A stretch of DNA of 50,384 bases from Flavonifractor sp. An306 (GTDB lineage: Bacteria > Bacillota > Clostridia > Oscillospirales > Oscillospiraceae): NCBI RefSeq assembly GCF_002159455.1, contig NZ_NFIQ01000023.1:1-50384 (forward strand). The letters are read 5' to 3'. The position numbers were made by a program, and so were the translations under genes. This document shows, piece after piece, positions 8,486-16,235 of the stretch (positions are counted from its first letter, which is position 1; the number at the start of each line of letters is the position of its first letter). The notes under the pieces were generated by a model. It was not told the DNA's origin. It saw only the letters and a program-made list of their open reading frames with translations, and made no database searches.

Positions 8486-9163
8486 TTGAAAAAGGCTGTA
8501 TTTTTCTGGATCATATCCGTGGTTTTGGTTGTGGCCGCTGTTTTTGGCCTGCTGCTGAGCGGCGGAAACGGCATTTTGGGCATACTTTTCCTGGCTCTGC
8601 TGTTTTTGGCTCTGTTCGGCGGCGGCATTACTGCCACGATCACAACGTTCCGGGCCGCGGGCGGGGGAGACGCCTCTGAGAAATGGCTGGAGGCAAACCA
8701 GTGGGAGAAGCCCCTTTCGCTCAAATACGACAACCTGAGCCTCTATTTCAACAATCAGTCCGGAGAACTGGCCATTTTCGACCGGCGGGAGAGCAAAAAG
8801 GCGCCCGCCCGCATCCTGGCCTACCAGGAGATCACAAACTCCGGCGTGTACCAGGAGAACGCCAAGGGGAACAGTTCCATCCAGCTGGTCATTCAGCTGG
8901 TCTCCGGTGACCCCTATGTCATTGCGGTCACCAACGGGACCCCTCCCTCGGACTCGCCGGAGGTACAGGCGGCGCTGGCCTTTGCCAAAAAGGTCAACGA
9001 GCTGCTGTCCATGATGGCCTATGAAAACGCCGCGGGGGTGGAGCCCGGCAAGCGCTACCTCATCGCAAAGTGCTACAACTGCGGACAGCTGCTCCACGGC
9101 GAGGCGGGAAAGAGCGGCTGGTGTCCCAAGTGCAAGGCGGACGTCCAGATGCCTGAGCTTTAA
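8486..9163 (+). CDS. Membrane protein with C-terminal zinc ribbon, unknown function
   Basis: A protein of about 225 residues. Two hydrophobic segments fill the first 55 residues, followed by a soluble domain of about 110 residues and a C-terminal zinc ribbon (CYNCGQ...CPKC) expected to bind one Zn2+. I do not recognise a characterised family. The preferred start is TTG, placed 5-6 bases after GGGAGGGGAG; an in-frame ATG 30 bases upstream lacks such a site. The gene is bracketed by two terminators with nearly the same stem and appears to be a single-gene unit. Confidence 0.7.
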   Translation: MKKAVFFWIISVVLVVAAVFGLLLSGGNGILGILFLALLFLALFGGGITATITTFRAAGGGDASEKWLEANQWEKPLSLKYDNLSLYFNNQSGELAIFDRRESKKAPARILAYQEITNSGVYQENAKGNSSIQLVIQLVSGDPYVIAVTNGTPPSDSPEVQAALAFAKKVNELLSMMAYENAAGVEPGKRYLIAKCYNCGQLLHGEAGKSGWCPKCKADVQMPEL

Positions 9164-9177
9164 CGGAACATACGGAA

Positions 9178-9204
9178 AGGCGGCGCTGCGTGGCAGCGCC
9201 GCCT
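9178..9204. terminator. Terminator shared by convergent genes
   Basis: A 12-base stem AGGCGGCGCTGC with a GTG loop, followed by CTTTT. It ends the zinc-ribbon gene and lies just beyond the stop of the minus-strand antiporter. Confidence 0.85.
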
Positions 9205-9209
9205 CTTTT

Positions 9210-10394
9210 CTAGTCCGCCGCCCGCTCCAGCAGCTTTTTGTAGCTGGCGTCGATGGCCAGGGCACCCAGGGGGGCGGTGACCAGAATGGCGATCACCGCC
9301 ACAGTGAGCACCACCTGCCCGCAGGAGAGCCCCATAGCCAGAGGCACCCCGCCGATGGCGGCCTGGACGGTGGCCTTGGGCAGATAGGCCAGCACGGCAA
9401 ACAGCCGCTCCTTTTTGGTAAGCTTGCTTCCCGCCACGCACAGGAGCACTCCCAGAGCCCGGAAGCACAGCACCCCCAGCACCGTGGCCACGGCGGCCAG
9501 GCCGGCGGCGGCGGCGTAGTTCAGGTCCACCTCCGCCCCCACCAGCACAAAGAGCATGACCTCCGCCCACACCCACAGCTTGCCGAACTTGGCGGTGAGC
9601 CGCTCGGCCACCGGCAGCCGCCACCGCCGCAGGCCCAGGCCCATGCCCAGCACCGCCAGCAGGCCGGAGAAGGGCACCCAGGCCTCCACCGCGTCCTCCA
9701 GGGCCACCAGCAAAAAGGCCACCGACAGCAGGATCACCACCTTCACCGAGTCCCGCATGTGGAGCGCTGCAAAGAACTTTGCCAGCAGGAAGCCCACCGC
9801 CAGGCCCAGAACGGCCCCCAGCACGATGGACACCGGCACCCCCGCCAGAGCGGACACCGAGAAGGAGCCCCCCTGGGCCATGGCTGTAAAGGAGGTAAAC
9901 AAGACGATAACGAACACGTCGTCCACCGAGGCTCCCGCCAGCACCATCTGGGGGATACCCTTTTCGGTGCCGTACCCCTCGCTCATCAGCTTGAGCATCC
10001 GGGGCACGATGACGGCGGGCGACACCGCCCCCACCACCGCCCCCATGATGGCGGCGTCCAGCAGGCTCACCCCCAGCAGCCGGGGGGCCAGCACCACCAT
10101 GCCCAGCACCTCGAAGCTGGCGGGCACAAAGCACATCAGCACCGCCGGCCGCCCCGCCCGGCGCAGGTCGTCCGCCTCCAGGCTCAGCCCCGCCCGGGCC
10201 AGGATGATGATGAGGGCCAGCTGCCGCAGGTCGGCGGAGATGCCCAGCAGCTGGGGAGACAGCAGGTTGAGCACGCAGGGTCCCAGCAGGATCCCCGCCG
10301 CCAGCATCCCCACCAGCGGGGGCAGGCGGACCAGCCGGGCCATGGCGCCCAGCCCCAGGCCCAACAGCAGCACATAGGCGATACTTGTTAACAT
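9210..10394 (-). CDS. Cation:proton antiporter under fluoride-riboswitch control
   Basis: A 394-residue CPA-superfamily antiporter with about 12 membrane segments. Family features are the PPLVGMLAAGILLGP entry of helix 2, the SPAVIVPRMLKLM loop, and the ion-binding core GASVDDVF, whose paired aspartates are typical of Na+(or other cation)/H+ exchange. The start used follows GGAG nine bases upstream. A longer frame extends into the riboswitch and is not used. The leader carries a fluoride-type aptamer with an overlapping terminator, so the gene should be expressed when fluoride enters the cell. That suggests a role in restoring pH or ion balance, or in fluoride tolerance. The transported ion is an inference. 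Confidence 0.9.
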   Translation of the reverse strand: MLTSIAYVLLLGLGLGAMARLVRLPPLVGMLAAGILLGPCVLNLLSPQLLGISADLRQLALIIILARAGLSLEADDLRRAGRPAVLMCFVPASFEVLGMVVLAPRLLGVSLLDAAIMGAVVGAVSPAVIVPRMLKLMSEGYGTEKGIPQMVLAGASVDDVFVIVLFTSFTAMAQGGSFSVSALAGVPVSIVLGAVLGLAVGFLLAKFFAALHMRDSVKVVILLSVAFLLVALEDAVEAWVPFSGLLAVLGMGLGLRRWRLPVAERLTAKFGKLWVWAEVMLFVLVGAEVDLNYAAAAGLAAVATVLGVLCFRALGVLLCVAGSKLTKKERLFAVLAYLPKATVQAAIGGVPLAMGLSCGQVVLTVAVIAILVTAPLGALAIDASYKKLLERAAD

Positions 10395-10422
10395 AAAACC
10401 ATCATCTCCGGGGGCTGAGCGC

Positions 10423-10465
10423 AAAAAAATACTGATGCCCCCTGCAAAATTGCAGAAGTCATCAG
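10423..10465 (-). terminator. Riboswitch-controlled terminator
   Basis: On the minus strand CTGATG pairs with CATCAG around an inner CTGCAATTTTGCAG hairpin, followed by TATTTTTTT. The left arm is the conserved CTGATG of the fluoride aptamer, so ligand-bound aptamer and terminator are mutually exclusive. It precedes the antiporter start by about 30 bases. Confidence 0.85.
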
Positions 10466-10512
10466 CCAAACGGCGGTTCGGGCAAACGCCCCGGGAGGAC
10501 CTCATCCCCGTA
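10450..10512 (-). promoter_or_regulatory. Fluoride riboswitch (crcB motif)
   Basis: Read on the minus strand, the RNA begins GGGGATGAGGTCCTCCC and ends with GAACCGCCGTTTGGC followed by TGATGACTTCTGC. These match the fluoride aptamer blocks: GGNGATG, the CC..CC loop, the AAAC-like strand, and GCTGATGACTYCT. P1 forms from GAGGTC with GACTTC, and a GCC-GTTT-GGC hairpin forms P3. An extra hairpin (GGGC-GTTT-GCCC) is inserted between P2 and the AAAC-like strand. The last conserved strand is also one arm of a terminator, giving a transcriptional ON switch for fluoride. Confidence 0.85.
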
Positions 10513-10522
10513 TTCCTGGGGC

Positions 10523-10551
10523 AGTATACCACAGCTCCGCCCCCTTGTCAA
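10523..10551 (-). promoter_or_regulatory. Consensus promoter of the fluoride-riboswitch transcript
   Basis: Minus strand TTGACA, 17-base spacer ending TGTGG, TATACT. Transcription should start near 10516, a few bases before the aptamer. Confidence 0.85.
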
Positions 10552-10601
10552 CGGGGCAAAAAGGGAGTATGATGGAAAAAACCAGTTTGCGGGAGGCCTT
10601 T

Positions 10602-11369
10602 ATGATCTTCGACACCCACGCCCATTACTATGACGACGCCTTTGACGCCGACCGGGACGCCCTGCTGTCCGCCCTGCCGGAGCGGGGTGTGGACCTGGTG
10701 GTCTGCCCCGGCTGCGACCTGGAGAGCTCCCGGCAGAGCCGGGACCTGGCGGAGCGGTACGGCTATCTCTACTTCGCCGCCGGGTTCCATCCGGAGAACC
10801 TGGAGGGGGCCAGCCTGTCCGACCTGGAGCAGGTACGCGCTCTGTGCGCCCACCCCAAATGCGTGGCGGTGGGCGAGGTGGGCCTGGACTACTACTGGGT
10901 GAAAACCCCGGAGGCCCGGGCCGGCTCCCGGGACTTTTTTGACGCCCAGCTCTCCCTGGCGGAGGAGCTGGACCTGCCCGTCATCGTCCACGACCGGGAC
11001 GCCCACAAGGACTGCCTGGACATCGTCAAAGCCCACCCCGGGGTCCGGGGGGTGTTCCACTGCTGCGCCCTGGCTGTGGAGGATGTGAAGCGGGCGGCGG
11101 AGTGGGGCTGGATGTTCTCCTTCACCGGCAACATCACCTTCCACAACGCCAAAAGAGCCCCGGAGGTGCTCCGCTGGCTGCCCATGGACCGGCTCATGCT
11201 GGAGACCGACGCCCCCTACATGGCCCCCGAGCCCCACCGGGGCCGCCGGTGCGACTCCACCTTGATCCCCCTGACGGCCCAGACGGTGGCCCAGCTGAAG
11301 GGCCTGACCACGGAAGAGGTATTATCCGTCACCCTGGAAAACGGCAAGCGGTTTTTCGGTATCCAATAG
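10602..11369 (+). CDS. tatD: TatD family metal-dependent hydrolase
   Basis: A TIM-barrel metal-dependent deoxyribonuclease/hydrolase, 255 residues, the usual length. Metal-site residues are visible: FDTHAHY at the N-terminus, GEVGLDY near residue 92, VIVHDRDAH near 128, FHCC near 153 and LETDAPY near 202. The start used follows GGGAGG by 5 bases. Another ATG pair 30-33 bases upstream also has a site (AAGGGAG) and would add about ten residues. The radical-SAM gene 13 bp downstream is the known TatD-linked partner, so the two probably form one functional pair. Confidence 0.93.
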   Translation: MIFDTHAHYYDDAFDADRDALLSALPERGVDLVVCPGCDLESSRQSRDLAERYGYLYFAAGFHPENLEGASLSDLEQVRALCAHPKCVAVGEVGLDYYWVKTPEARAGSRDFFDAQLSLAEELDLPVIVHDRDAHKDCLDIVKAHPGVRGVFHCCALAVEDVKRAAEWGWMFSFTGNITFHNAKRAPEVLRWLPMDRLMLETDAPYMAPEPHRGRRCDSTLIPLTAQTVAQLKGLTTEEVLSVTLENGKRFFGIQ

Positions 11370-11382
11370 AGGAGGCATTGCC

Positions 11383-12000
11383 ATGGAGACCATTTCCTAC
11401 GAGTACGAGGGTTCCCTCTACGTCAACCTGACCAACAAATGCGACTGCAGCTGCGTGTTCTGCCTGCGGCACAACGGCCACAAGGGGTCCATCTACGCGG
11501 ACGACCTGTGGCTGGAGCATGAGCCCACCCGGCAGGAGGCCCTGGAGGACCTGCTCTCCCGGGACTATGCCAACTACCGGGAGCTGGTGTTCTGCGGCTT
11601 TGGGGAGCCCATGTTCCGCACCGACGACATCCTGTGGCTGGTGGACCGGCTGAAAGAACAGGTACCCAATCTGCCCCCGGTGCGCATCAACACCAACGGC
11701 CACGCCAACGCCATTCTGGGCCGGGACGTGACGCCGGAGCTGAAGGGCCGCATCGACACCATCTCCATCTCCCTCAACGGCTCCACCCCGGAGGAGTACT
11801 GTGCCGTCACCCGGCCTAGGAGCGGGGCCAGGGCCTGGGACGACATGCTGGACTTCGCCCGAAAGTGCCGGGACTATGTGCCAAATGTGGTGATGACCAT
11901 TGTGGACAAGGACAAGACCCAGGCGGAGATCGACCGCTGCCGGGCCATCACGGAGGAGCTGGGGGTGACCCTGCGGATCCGGGCCTATATTCCCGACTGA
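11383..12000 (+). CDS. Radical SAM protein, TatD-associated type
   Basis: A compact radical-SAM enzyme of 205 residues. The CxxxCxxC cluster motif (CDCSCVFC) at about residues 20-27 should bind the 4Fe-4S cluster that cleaves S-adenosylmethionine. GFGEPM near residue 67 is the SAM-binding GGE-like segment. The short barrel without an extra cluster domain, placed directly after tatD, fits the tatD-linked rSAM family, whose substrate is unknown. GAGG lies 8 bases before the ATG. A strong terminator ends the transcript, so tatD and this gene form a two-gene operon. Confidence 0.88.
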   Translation: METISYEYEGSLYVNLTNKCDCSCVFCLRHNGHKGSIYADDLWLEHEPTRQEALEDLLSRDYANYRELVFCGFGEPMFRTDDILWLVDRLKEQVPNLPPVRINTNGHANAILGRDVTPELKGRIDTISISLNGSTPEEYCAVTRPRSGARAWDDMLDFARKCRDYVPNVVMTIVDKDKTQAEIDRCRAITEELGVTLRIRAYIPD

Positions 12001-12010
12001 GCGGCAAAAA

Positions 12011-12046
12011 CCGCCGTCTGCCCAACAGGCAGGCGGCGGCTTTTTT
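12011..12046. terminator. Terminator between the rSAM gene and the second MATE gene
   Basis: A 12-base stem (CCGCCGTCTGCC / GGCAGGCGGCGG, one G-T pair) with loop CAACA, followed by six T on the plus strand. Confidence 0.85.
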
Positions 12047-13428
12047 CAGGCTTTCTTTCCCTCCAGCTCCTGTCTCCGCCGTTCCAAAATCCGGGGGAAC
12101 CGCCAGAGGAACATGCTGCCGGTGGTGACGGCGGCCAGGATATCCGCCGCCGGTTCGGCCAGAAACACGGCAAACACCTTGTCGCTCAGAACATGGGGCA
12201 GCAGCAGAATCAGGGGCAGCAGCAGAATGATCTTCCGCAGCAGGGCCAGAAAGAGGGACACCTTGGCCTGGCCCAGGGCCACAAAGCTCTGCTGGCAGGC
12301 GGACTGAATGCCCAGCATGAACATGCCCGCGGCGTATACCCGCAGGGCCCACACCGCCAGCTCCACCAGCTCCGGCTTGTCGTTGAACAGGGCCACAAAC
12401 ACCTGGGGGAACAGCTCCAGGGCGGCGCAGGCGGTACAGCTGAAGGTAAACGCGCAGATAGTCAGCAGCCGGCAGGTCTTTTTCACCCGCTCCAGGTCGC
12501 CGGAGCCGTAGTTGAAGCCAATAATGGGCTGGGCCCCCTGGGCGATACCCTGGATGAGCAGGAAGAACACCTGCATTACCGAGGAACAGATGGTCATGGC
12601 CCCCACGGCGGAGTTGCCGCCGTAGGCCTTCAGGGAGGAGTTGAAGGCGATATTCACCAGGCTCTCGGTGGAGTTCATGATGAAGGGGGACACGCCCAGG
12701 GCCAGCACGGGGGCCAGCACCTTGAAGTCAATGCGGAAAAACCGCCGCTGGAGCTTCAGCTTGGTGCGCTTGCCGGTGAGGAAGCAGAGCACCCACACCG
12801 CCGACACCGCCTGGGCGGTAATGGTGGCCAGGGCGGCCCCCTTGACCCCCATGTTGAAGCCGAAGATGAGGATGGGATCCAGCACAATGTTGGTCACCGC
12901 GCCGATGAGCACCGTGGCCATGGACATGGTGGAAAAACCCTGGGCGGTGATAAAGAAATTGAGACCCATGGAGATCTCCACAAAAATGCTGCCCCACAGG
13001 TAGATGGTCAGGTAATCGCTGGCGTAGCCCAGGGTCTCCGGCGTGGCGCCGAAGAGCAGGAGCATAGGCTCCTTCACCAGCTGGAAAAACACGGTGGCCG
13101 CCACCGCCAGCACAACCAGCAGGGCGGTGGCGTTGCCCAGGATGGCGTTGGCCTGGTCCTCTTTCCCCTCTCCCATGCGCACCACCGCCCGGGAGCCGCC
13201 TCCCATGCCCACCAGGGCGGAGATGGCGGAGACGAACATGATCACCGGGAAGCACACTCCCAGTCCGGTGAGGGCCAGATCACCCACCTCCGGGATGTGG
13301 CCGATGTACATGCGGTCCACAATGTTGTACAGGGCGTTAACCAGCTGGGCGGTCACCGACGGCAGCGCCAGCCGCAGCAGCAGCTTGCCGATGGGGTCCC
13401 GGCCCAGGTCGTTTTCCCGCTTTGCCAC
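12046..13428 (-). CDS. MATE family efflux transporter
   Basis: A 460-residue MATE exporter with the MepA-like N-terminus (IGKLLLRLALPSVTAQLVNALYNIVDRMYIGHI, abbreviated here as IGKLLLRLALPSVTAQ and NIVDRMYIGHI) and the GAQPIIGFNYG segment near residue 300 that marks the second bundle. It is expected to expel cationic compounds in exchange for Na+ or H+. It starts 3 bp after the stop of an HD-domain hydrolase gene and must be co-transcribed with it. The two MATE proteins in the window differ clearly in sequence and are not a recent duplication. Confidence 0.92.
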   Translation of the reverse strand: MAKRENDLGRDPIGKLLLRLALPSVTAQLVNALYNIVDRMYIGHIPEVGDLALTGLGVCFPVIMFVSAISALVGMGGGSRAVVRMGEGKEDQANAILGNATALLVVLAVAATVFFQLVKEPMLLLFGATPETLGYASDYLTIYLWGSIFVEISMGLNFFITAQGFSTMSMATVLIGAVTNIVLDPILIFGFNMGVKGAALATITAQAVSAVWVLCFLTGKRTKLKLQRRFFRIDFKVLAPVLALGVSPFIMNSTESLVNIAFNSSLKAYGGNSAVGAMTICSSVMQVFFLLIQGIAQGAQPIIGFNYGSGDLERVKKTCRLLTICAFTFSCTACAALELFPQVFVALFNDKPELVELAVWALRVYAAGMFMLGIQSACQQSFVALGQAKVSLFLALLRKIILLLPLILLLPHVLSDKVFAVFLAEPAADILAAVTTGSMFLWRFPRILERRRQELEGKKA

Positions 13429-13431
13429 CGC

Positions 13432-14013
13432 TTACCCCTCCTTCTCCAAAAAGTACGTGGCCTCCATGTCCGCCACGCTGAGGGCGAAGGCAAGGGGGTA
13501 CTGCTGCATAGCCTGGCCCACCAGGCGTTTGTCCTCGTCGCCGGAAAAGCCCATGTGCCAGCGGATGGCCATGGCCTCCTCCCGGGTGAGCCGGAGAAAG
13601 CCCGAGAGGATGTACACGCTCTTTTCCCCGTGGCCGTAGGGCAGCTTATCCTCGTAGTAGAAGGTGGGCACGCTCTGCCATTTGCCGTCCGGCCCCTTGA
13701 TGTTGCGGGTACCCGCCTGGTAGCAGCCGATCTTGCACACGTCATGGAGCAGGGCCACCAGGGCCACGCTCTCCGGGGTGTACTCCAGGCCGTAGAGCTC
13801 CCGCACCCGCTCCCGCTCCAGGTAGGCGTTCAGACACTGGTAGACGTTGACGCTGTGCTGGCACAGCCCGCCGGCATAGGCCCCATGGAACCGGGCCGAG
13901 GCGGGAGCGGTGAAGAAGTCGCTCTTGTGCTCCAGATAGTCCAGCAGGGCGTCGGCCCCCTCCCGGTGGATGTTGTCCCGATAAATCTGCAGAAAGGTCT
14001 CTCTCCCGTCCAT
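13432..14013 (-). CDS. HD-domain hydrolase
   Basis: A 193-residue soluble protein with HD-superfamily metal ligands: His in the LCQHSVNVY helix (about residue 53), LLHDVCK (about 89) and a distal Asp in SVADMEATY. HD proteins are usually metal-dependent phosphohydrolases acting on nucleotides or similar phosphates; the substrate is not evident. The start follows AGGAG at 6 bases; an upstream in-frame ATG would add eight residues. It is the first gene of a two-gene unit with the MATE exporter. Confidence 0.85.
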   Translation of the reverse strand: MDGRETFLQIYRDNIHREGADALLDYLEHKSDFFTAPASARFHGAYAGGLCQHSVNVYQCLNAYLERERVRELYGLEYTPESVALVALLHDVCKIGCYQAGTRNIKGPDGKWQSVPTFYYEDKLPYGHGEKSVYILSGFLRLTREEAMAIRWHMGFSGDEDKRLVGQAMQQYPLAFALSVADMEATYFLEKEG

Positions 14014-14131
14014 AGCGGTTCTCCTTTTTTTGTTCAATTAAACTAGAGTATAGCACACTCCGCCGGCAAAAGCCACCCCATGCACCCCTGCTTCGCAATC
14101 CGAATAGAATGGCCGGAACAGGAGGTGCGGT

Positions 14132-14689
14132 ATGCAGTGGCTTTCTACATTGGGCACGGCGGCGGTGTTTGCCGCCGCCTGTAATCTGGATACGGTCATT
14201 CTGGCCATGGGCTGGGCCACCCGTGGGGTGCGGCCCGGCCGGGAGCAGCGGTGGGTGATCGCGGGGCTCACCACCCTCATCACCTGGCTGTCCCTGGCTC
14301 TGGGCTCCCAGGCCGCGGCGGCGGGGGTGGTGGCCCCCCTGGGCGGACTGGTGCTGGTGGGCATGGGGCTGTGGTGCGTGCTGGACTGGCTGCGGGCCGC
14401 CGGAGGCCCGGAGGACGCCCCCAGAGCCGGGGGCTCCAGCCTGTGGGACTGGGTGGCCCTGGCCGCCGCCCTGGCGGTGAACAACGCCGGCATGGGGGTG
14501 GCCGCCGGGGTGTCCGGGGTCAGCCCCGGCTGGGCTGCCGGGGCCAACCTGGTGTGTACCCTGGCCGCCCTCCCCCTGGGGCGGGCCCTGGGGGACGGGG
14601 TGGCGGGGCGGCTGCTGGGCCGGTTCGCCCTCCCCCTCTCCGGCGGACTGCTGGTGGCCCTGGGGGTGTGGGAGGTGCTGAGCCCGTAG
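14132..14689 (+). CDS. YtaF/MntP-like membrane protein
   Basis: A 185-residue protein with about six membrane segments in two similar halves. Each half opens with an Asn-containing helix: ACNLDTVILAMG near residue 16 and LAVNNAGMGVAAG near residue 113. This inverted-repeat pattern is typical of the MntP manganese exporter and of the sporulation protein YtaF. The sequence fits YtaF-like members slightly better. AGGAGG precedes the ATG. No manganese riboswitch was seen upstream, unlike the P-type ATPase at 32-35 kb. The substrate is not established. Confidence 0.75.
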   Translation: MQWLSTLGTAAVFAAACNLDTVILAMGWATRGVRPGREQRWVIAGLTTLITWLSLALGSQAAAAGVVAPLGGLVLVGMGLWCVLDWLRAAGGPEDAPRAGGSSLWDWVALAAALAVNNAGMGVAAGVSGVSPGWAAGANLVCTLAALPLGRALGDGVAGRLLGRFALPLSGGLLVALGVWEVLSP

Positions 14690-14703
14690 CAAAGGGCGGC
14701 TCT

Positions 14704-14715
14704 TTGTGGTACAAT
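14704..14715 (+). promoter_or_regulatory. Extended -10 promoter before the dipeptidase gene
   Basis: TTGTGGTACAAT, an extended -10 element (TGG TACAAT) 23 bases before the pepD start. A small CAAAG/CTTTG hairpin just upstream could partly terminate the preceding gene. Confidence 0.5.
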
Positions 14716-14737
14716 GGGGCCAAAGGATGTGATACCT

Positions 14738-16168
14738 ATGACATTGCTGGACCGTCTGGGTGGCCGGCAGGCCATCCGGCAGGGGGTGGAGGACACCTTC
14801 CGCCCGCTCTCCCGCCACCCCCACCCCTCCCATGGGGAGGCCCTCACCTGCAAGGACTACGCCGCCTTTCTCCGGGAGAAGCTGGGGGGAAATCCGGTGG
14901 AGGACTCCGTACATAATCTGCTCTGTCCCCTGCCCGCCACCCCCGGCCGGGAGGGGCGGCCCCGGCTGATCCTCCAGGGCCACATGGATATGGTATGCGC
15001 CGCCGCCGGGGACTTTCAGCCCGAGCGCGACCCGGTGACCATTGTGGCAAAGGACGGCTTTCTCCGCAGCGACGGCCGCTCCTCCCTGGGGGCGGACAAC
15101 GGTCTGGGCAATGCGGCGGTGCTGTGGCTGCTGTCCACCGGCCAGGTGGCCCACGGGCCCCTGACGCTGCTGTTCACCACCGCGGAGGAGGTGGGCCTGG
15201 CGGGGGCCAAGGAGGTGGACCCGGCCTGGCTGGCGGGGAGCGATTACCTGCTGAACACCGACGGCTTCCACCTGGGCCGGGCCATTGTGGGCTCGGCCAG
15301 CGGACGGCGGGAGACCTGGAGCCGCCCCCTGGAGCTGGAGCCCGCCCCTCCCCTGCCCGCCTGGCGGCTCACCCTCTCCGGCGGACTGGGGGGCCACTCG
15401 GGGGACGACATCCACCGGGGCCGGGGCAACCCCATCAAGCTGCTCTCCGGCTATCTGGCGGGGCTGCCCAGCGGGCGGATCGCGGAGCTGTCCGGGGGCC
15501 TCACCCACAATGCCATACCCGCCTGGGCGGAGGCGGTGGTGTTTGCCCCCGAGGAGCCTGACCTGACCCTGCTGCAGAACGCCCTGGAGCTGTACCGTCA
15601 GGCCGACCCCGGCCTGACGGCGACCTGCGCCCCGGCGGAGGGGCCGGAGGAAGTGTGGACGGCCACCTTCCAGGCCCACGTGCTGGCCTTTCTCAACGGG
15701 CTGTATCACGGAGTGTATACCATGGACCCCGCCTTCCCCGGTGTGGTAGGGGCCTCCGCCAACCTGGGCAAAGCCGGGGCAACAGAGGGCGCTTTTCAGG
15801 TGTGCTCCTTCCTCCGCTCCGCCCGGCGGGAGGAGGAGCAGGAGCTGGCCCACCGGCATGAGGCTCTGGCGGCGGCCCACGGCTTTACCGGCACGGTCAC
15901 CGGCTACCCCGGCTGGCCGGGTGAGCGAAACAACCCCCTGGCGGCGGTGCTGGACCGGGTATGGCGGGCACAGACCGGCCGTGGCCTGGACATCGGCGCC
16001 GTCCATGTGGGACTGGAGCCCTCGGTATTCCAGGACAAATGCCCCGCTTTGGTGATGGCCAGCACCGGGCCGGACATTCTGGACGCCCACTCGGTGGATG
16101 AGCGGGCCCCGCTGGACACCCTGCCCGACTACGTGCTGCTGCTGGCAGGCACGCTGGAGGCCCTCTGA
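14738..16168 (+). CDS. pepD: Aminoacyl-histidine dipeptidase (M20 family)
   Basis: A cytosolic zinc dipeptidase of about 476 residues in the PepD/beta-Ala-His dipeptidase group, with a catalytic domain and an inserted dimerisation domain. Metal and catalytic residues are seen at LQGHMDMV (about residue 80), GADNGLG (about 120) and TTAEEVGL (about 150). The C-terminal His is in DAHSVDER near 457. The second ATG is preferred because AGGATG lies about ten bases upstream, while the first ATG overlaps the promoter. It likely degrades small peptides. A strong terminator follows. Confidence 0.93.
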   Translation: MTLLDRLGGRQAIRQGVEDTFRPLSRHPHPSHGEALTCKDYAAFLREKLGGNPVEDSVHNLLCPLPATPGREGRPRLILQGHMDMVCAAAGDFQPERDPVTIVAKDGFLRSDGRSSLGADNGLGNAAVLWLLSTGQVAHGPLTLLFTTAEEVGLAGAKEVDPAWLAGSDYLLNTDGFHLGRAIVGSASGRRETWSRPLELEPAPPLPAWRLTLSGGLGGHSGDDIHRGRGNPIKLLSGYLAGLPSGRIAELSGGLTHNAIPAWAEAVVFAPEEPDLTLLQNALELYRQADPGLTATCAPAEGPEEVWTATFQAHVLAFLNGLYHGVYTMDPAFPGVVGASANLGKAGATEGAFQVCSFLRSARREEEQELAHRHEALAAAHGFTGTVTGYPGWPGERNNPLAAVLDRVWRAQTGRGLDIGAVHVGLEPSVFQDKCPALVMASTGPDILDAHSVDERAPLDTLPDYVLLLAGTLEAL

Positions 16169-16190
16169 TCCCCTTCCAACCGGCAGAAAA

Positions 16191-16219
16191 AGCCGGGGCA
16201 GCACGTCGCTGCCCCGGCT
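16191..16219. terminator. Terminator between pepD and the M14 peptidase gene
   Basis: A 12-base stem AGCCGGGGCAGC / GCTGCCCCGGCT with loop ACGTC, followed by TTCTT. It can serve both convergent genes. Confidence 0.9.
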
Positions 16220-16235
16220 TTCTTGTCAGGGGATC

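Noticed and set aside
4051-13428. Recent duplication of the two MATE genes
   Set aside because: The two proteins share only family-level features and differ in N-terminus, length and operon context.
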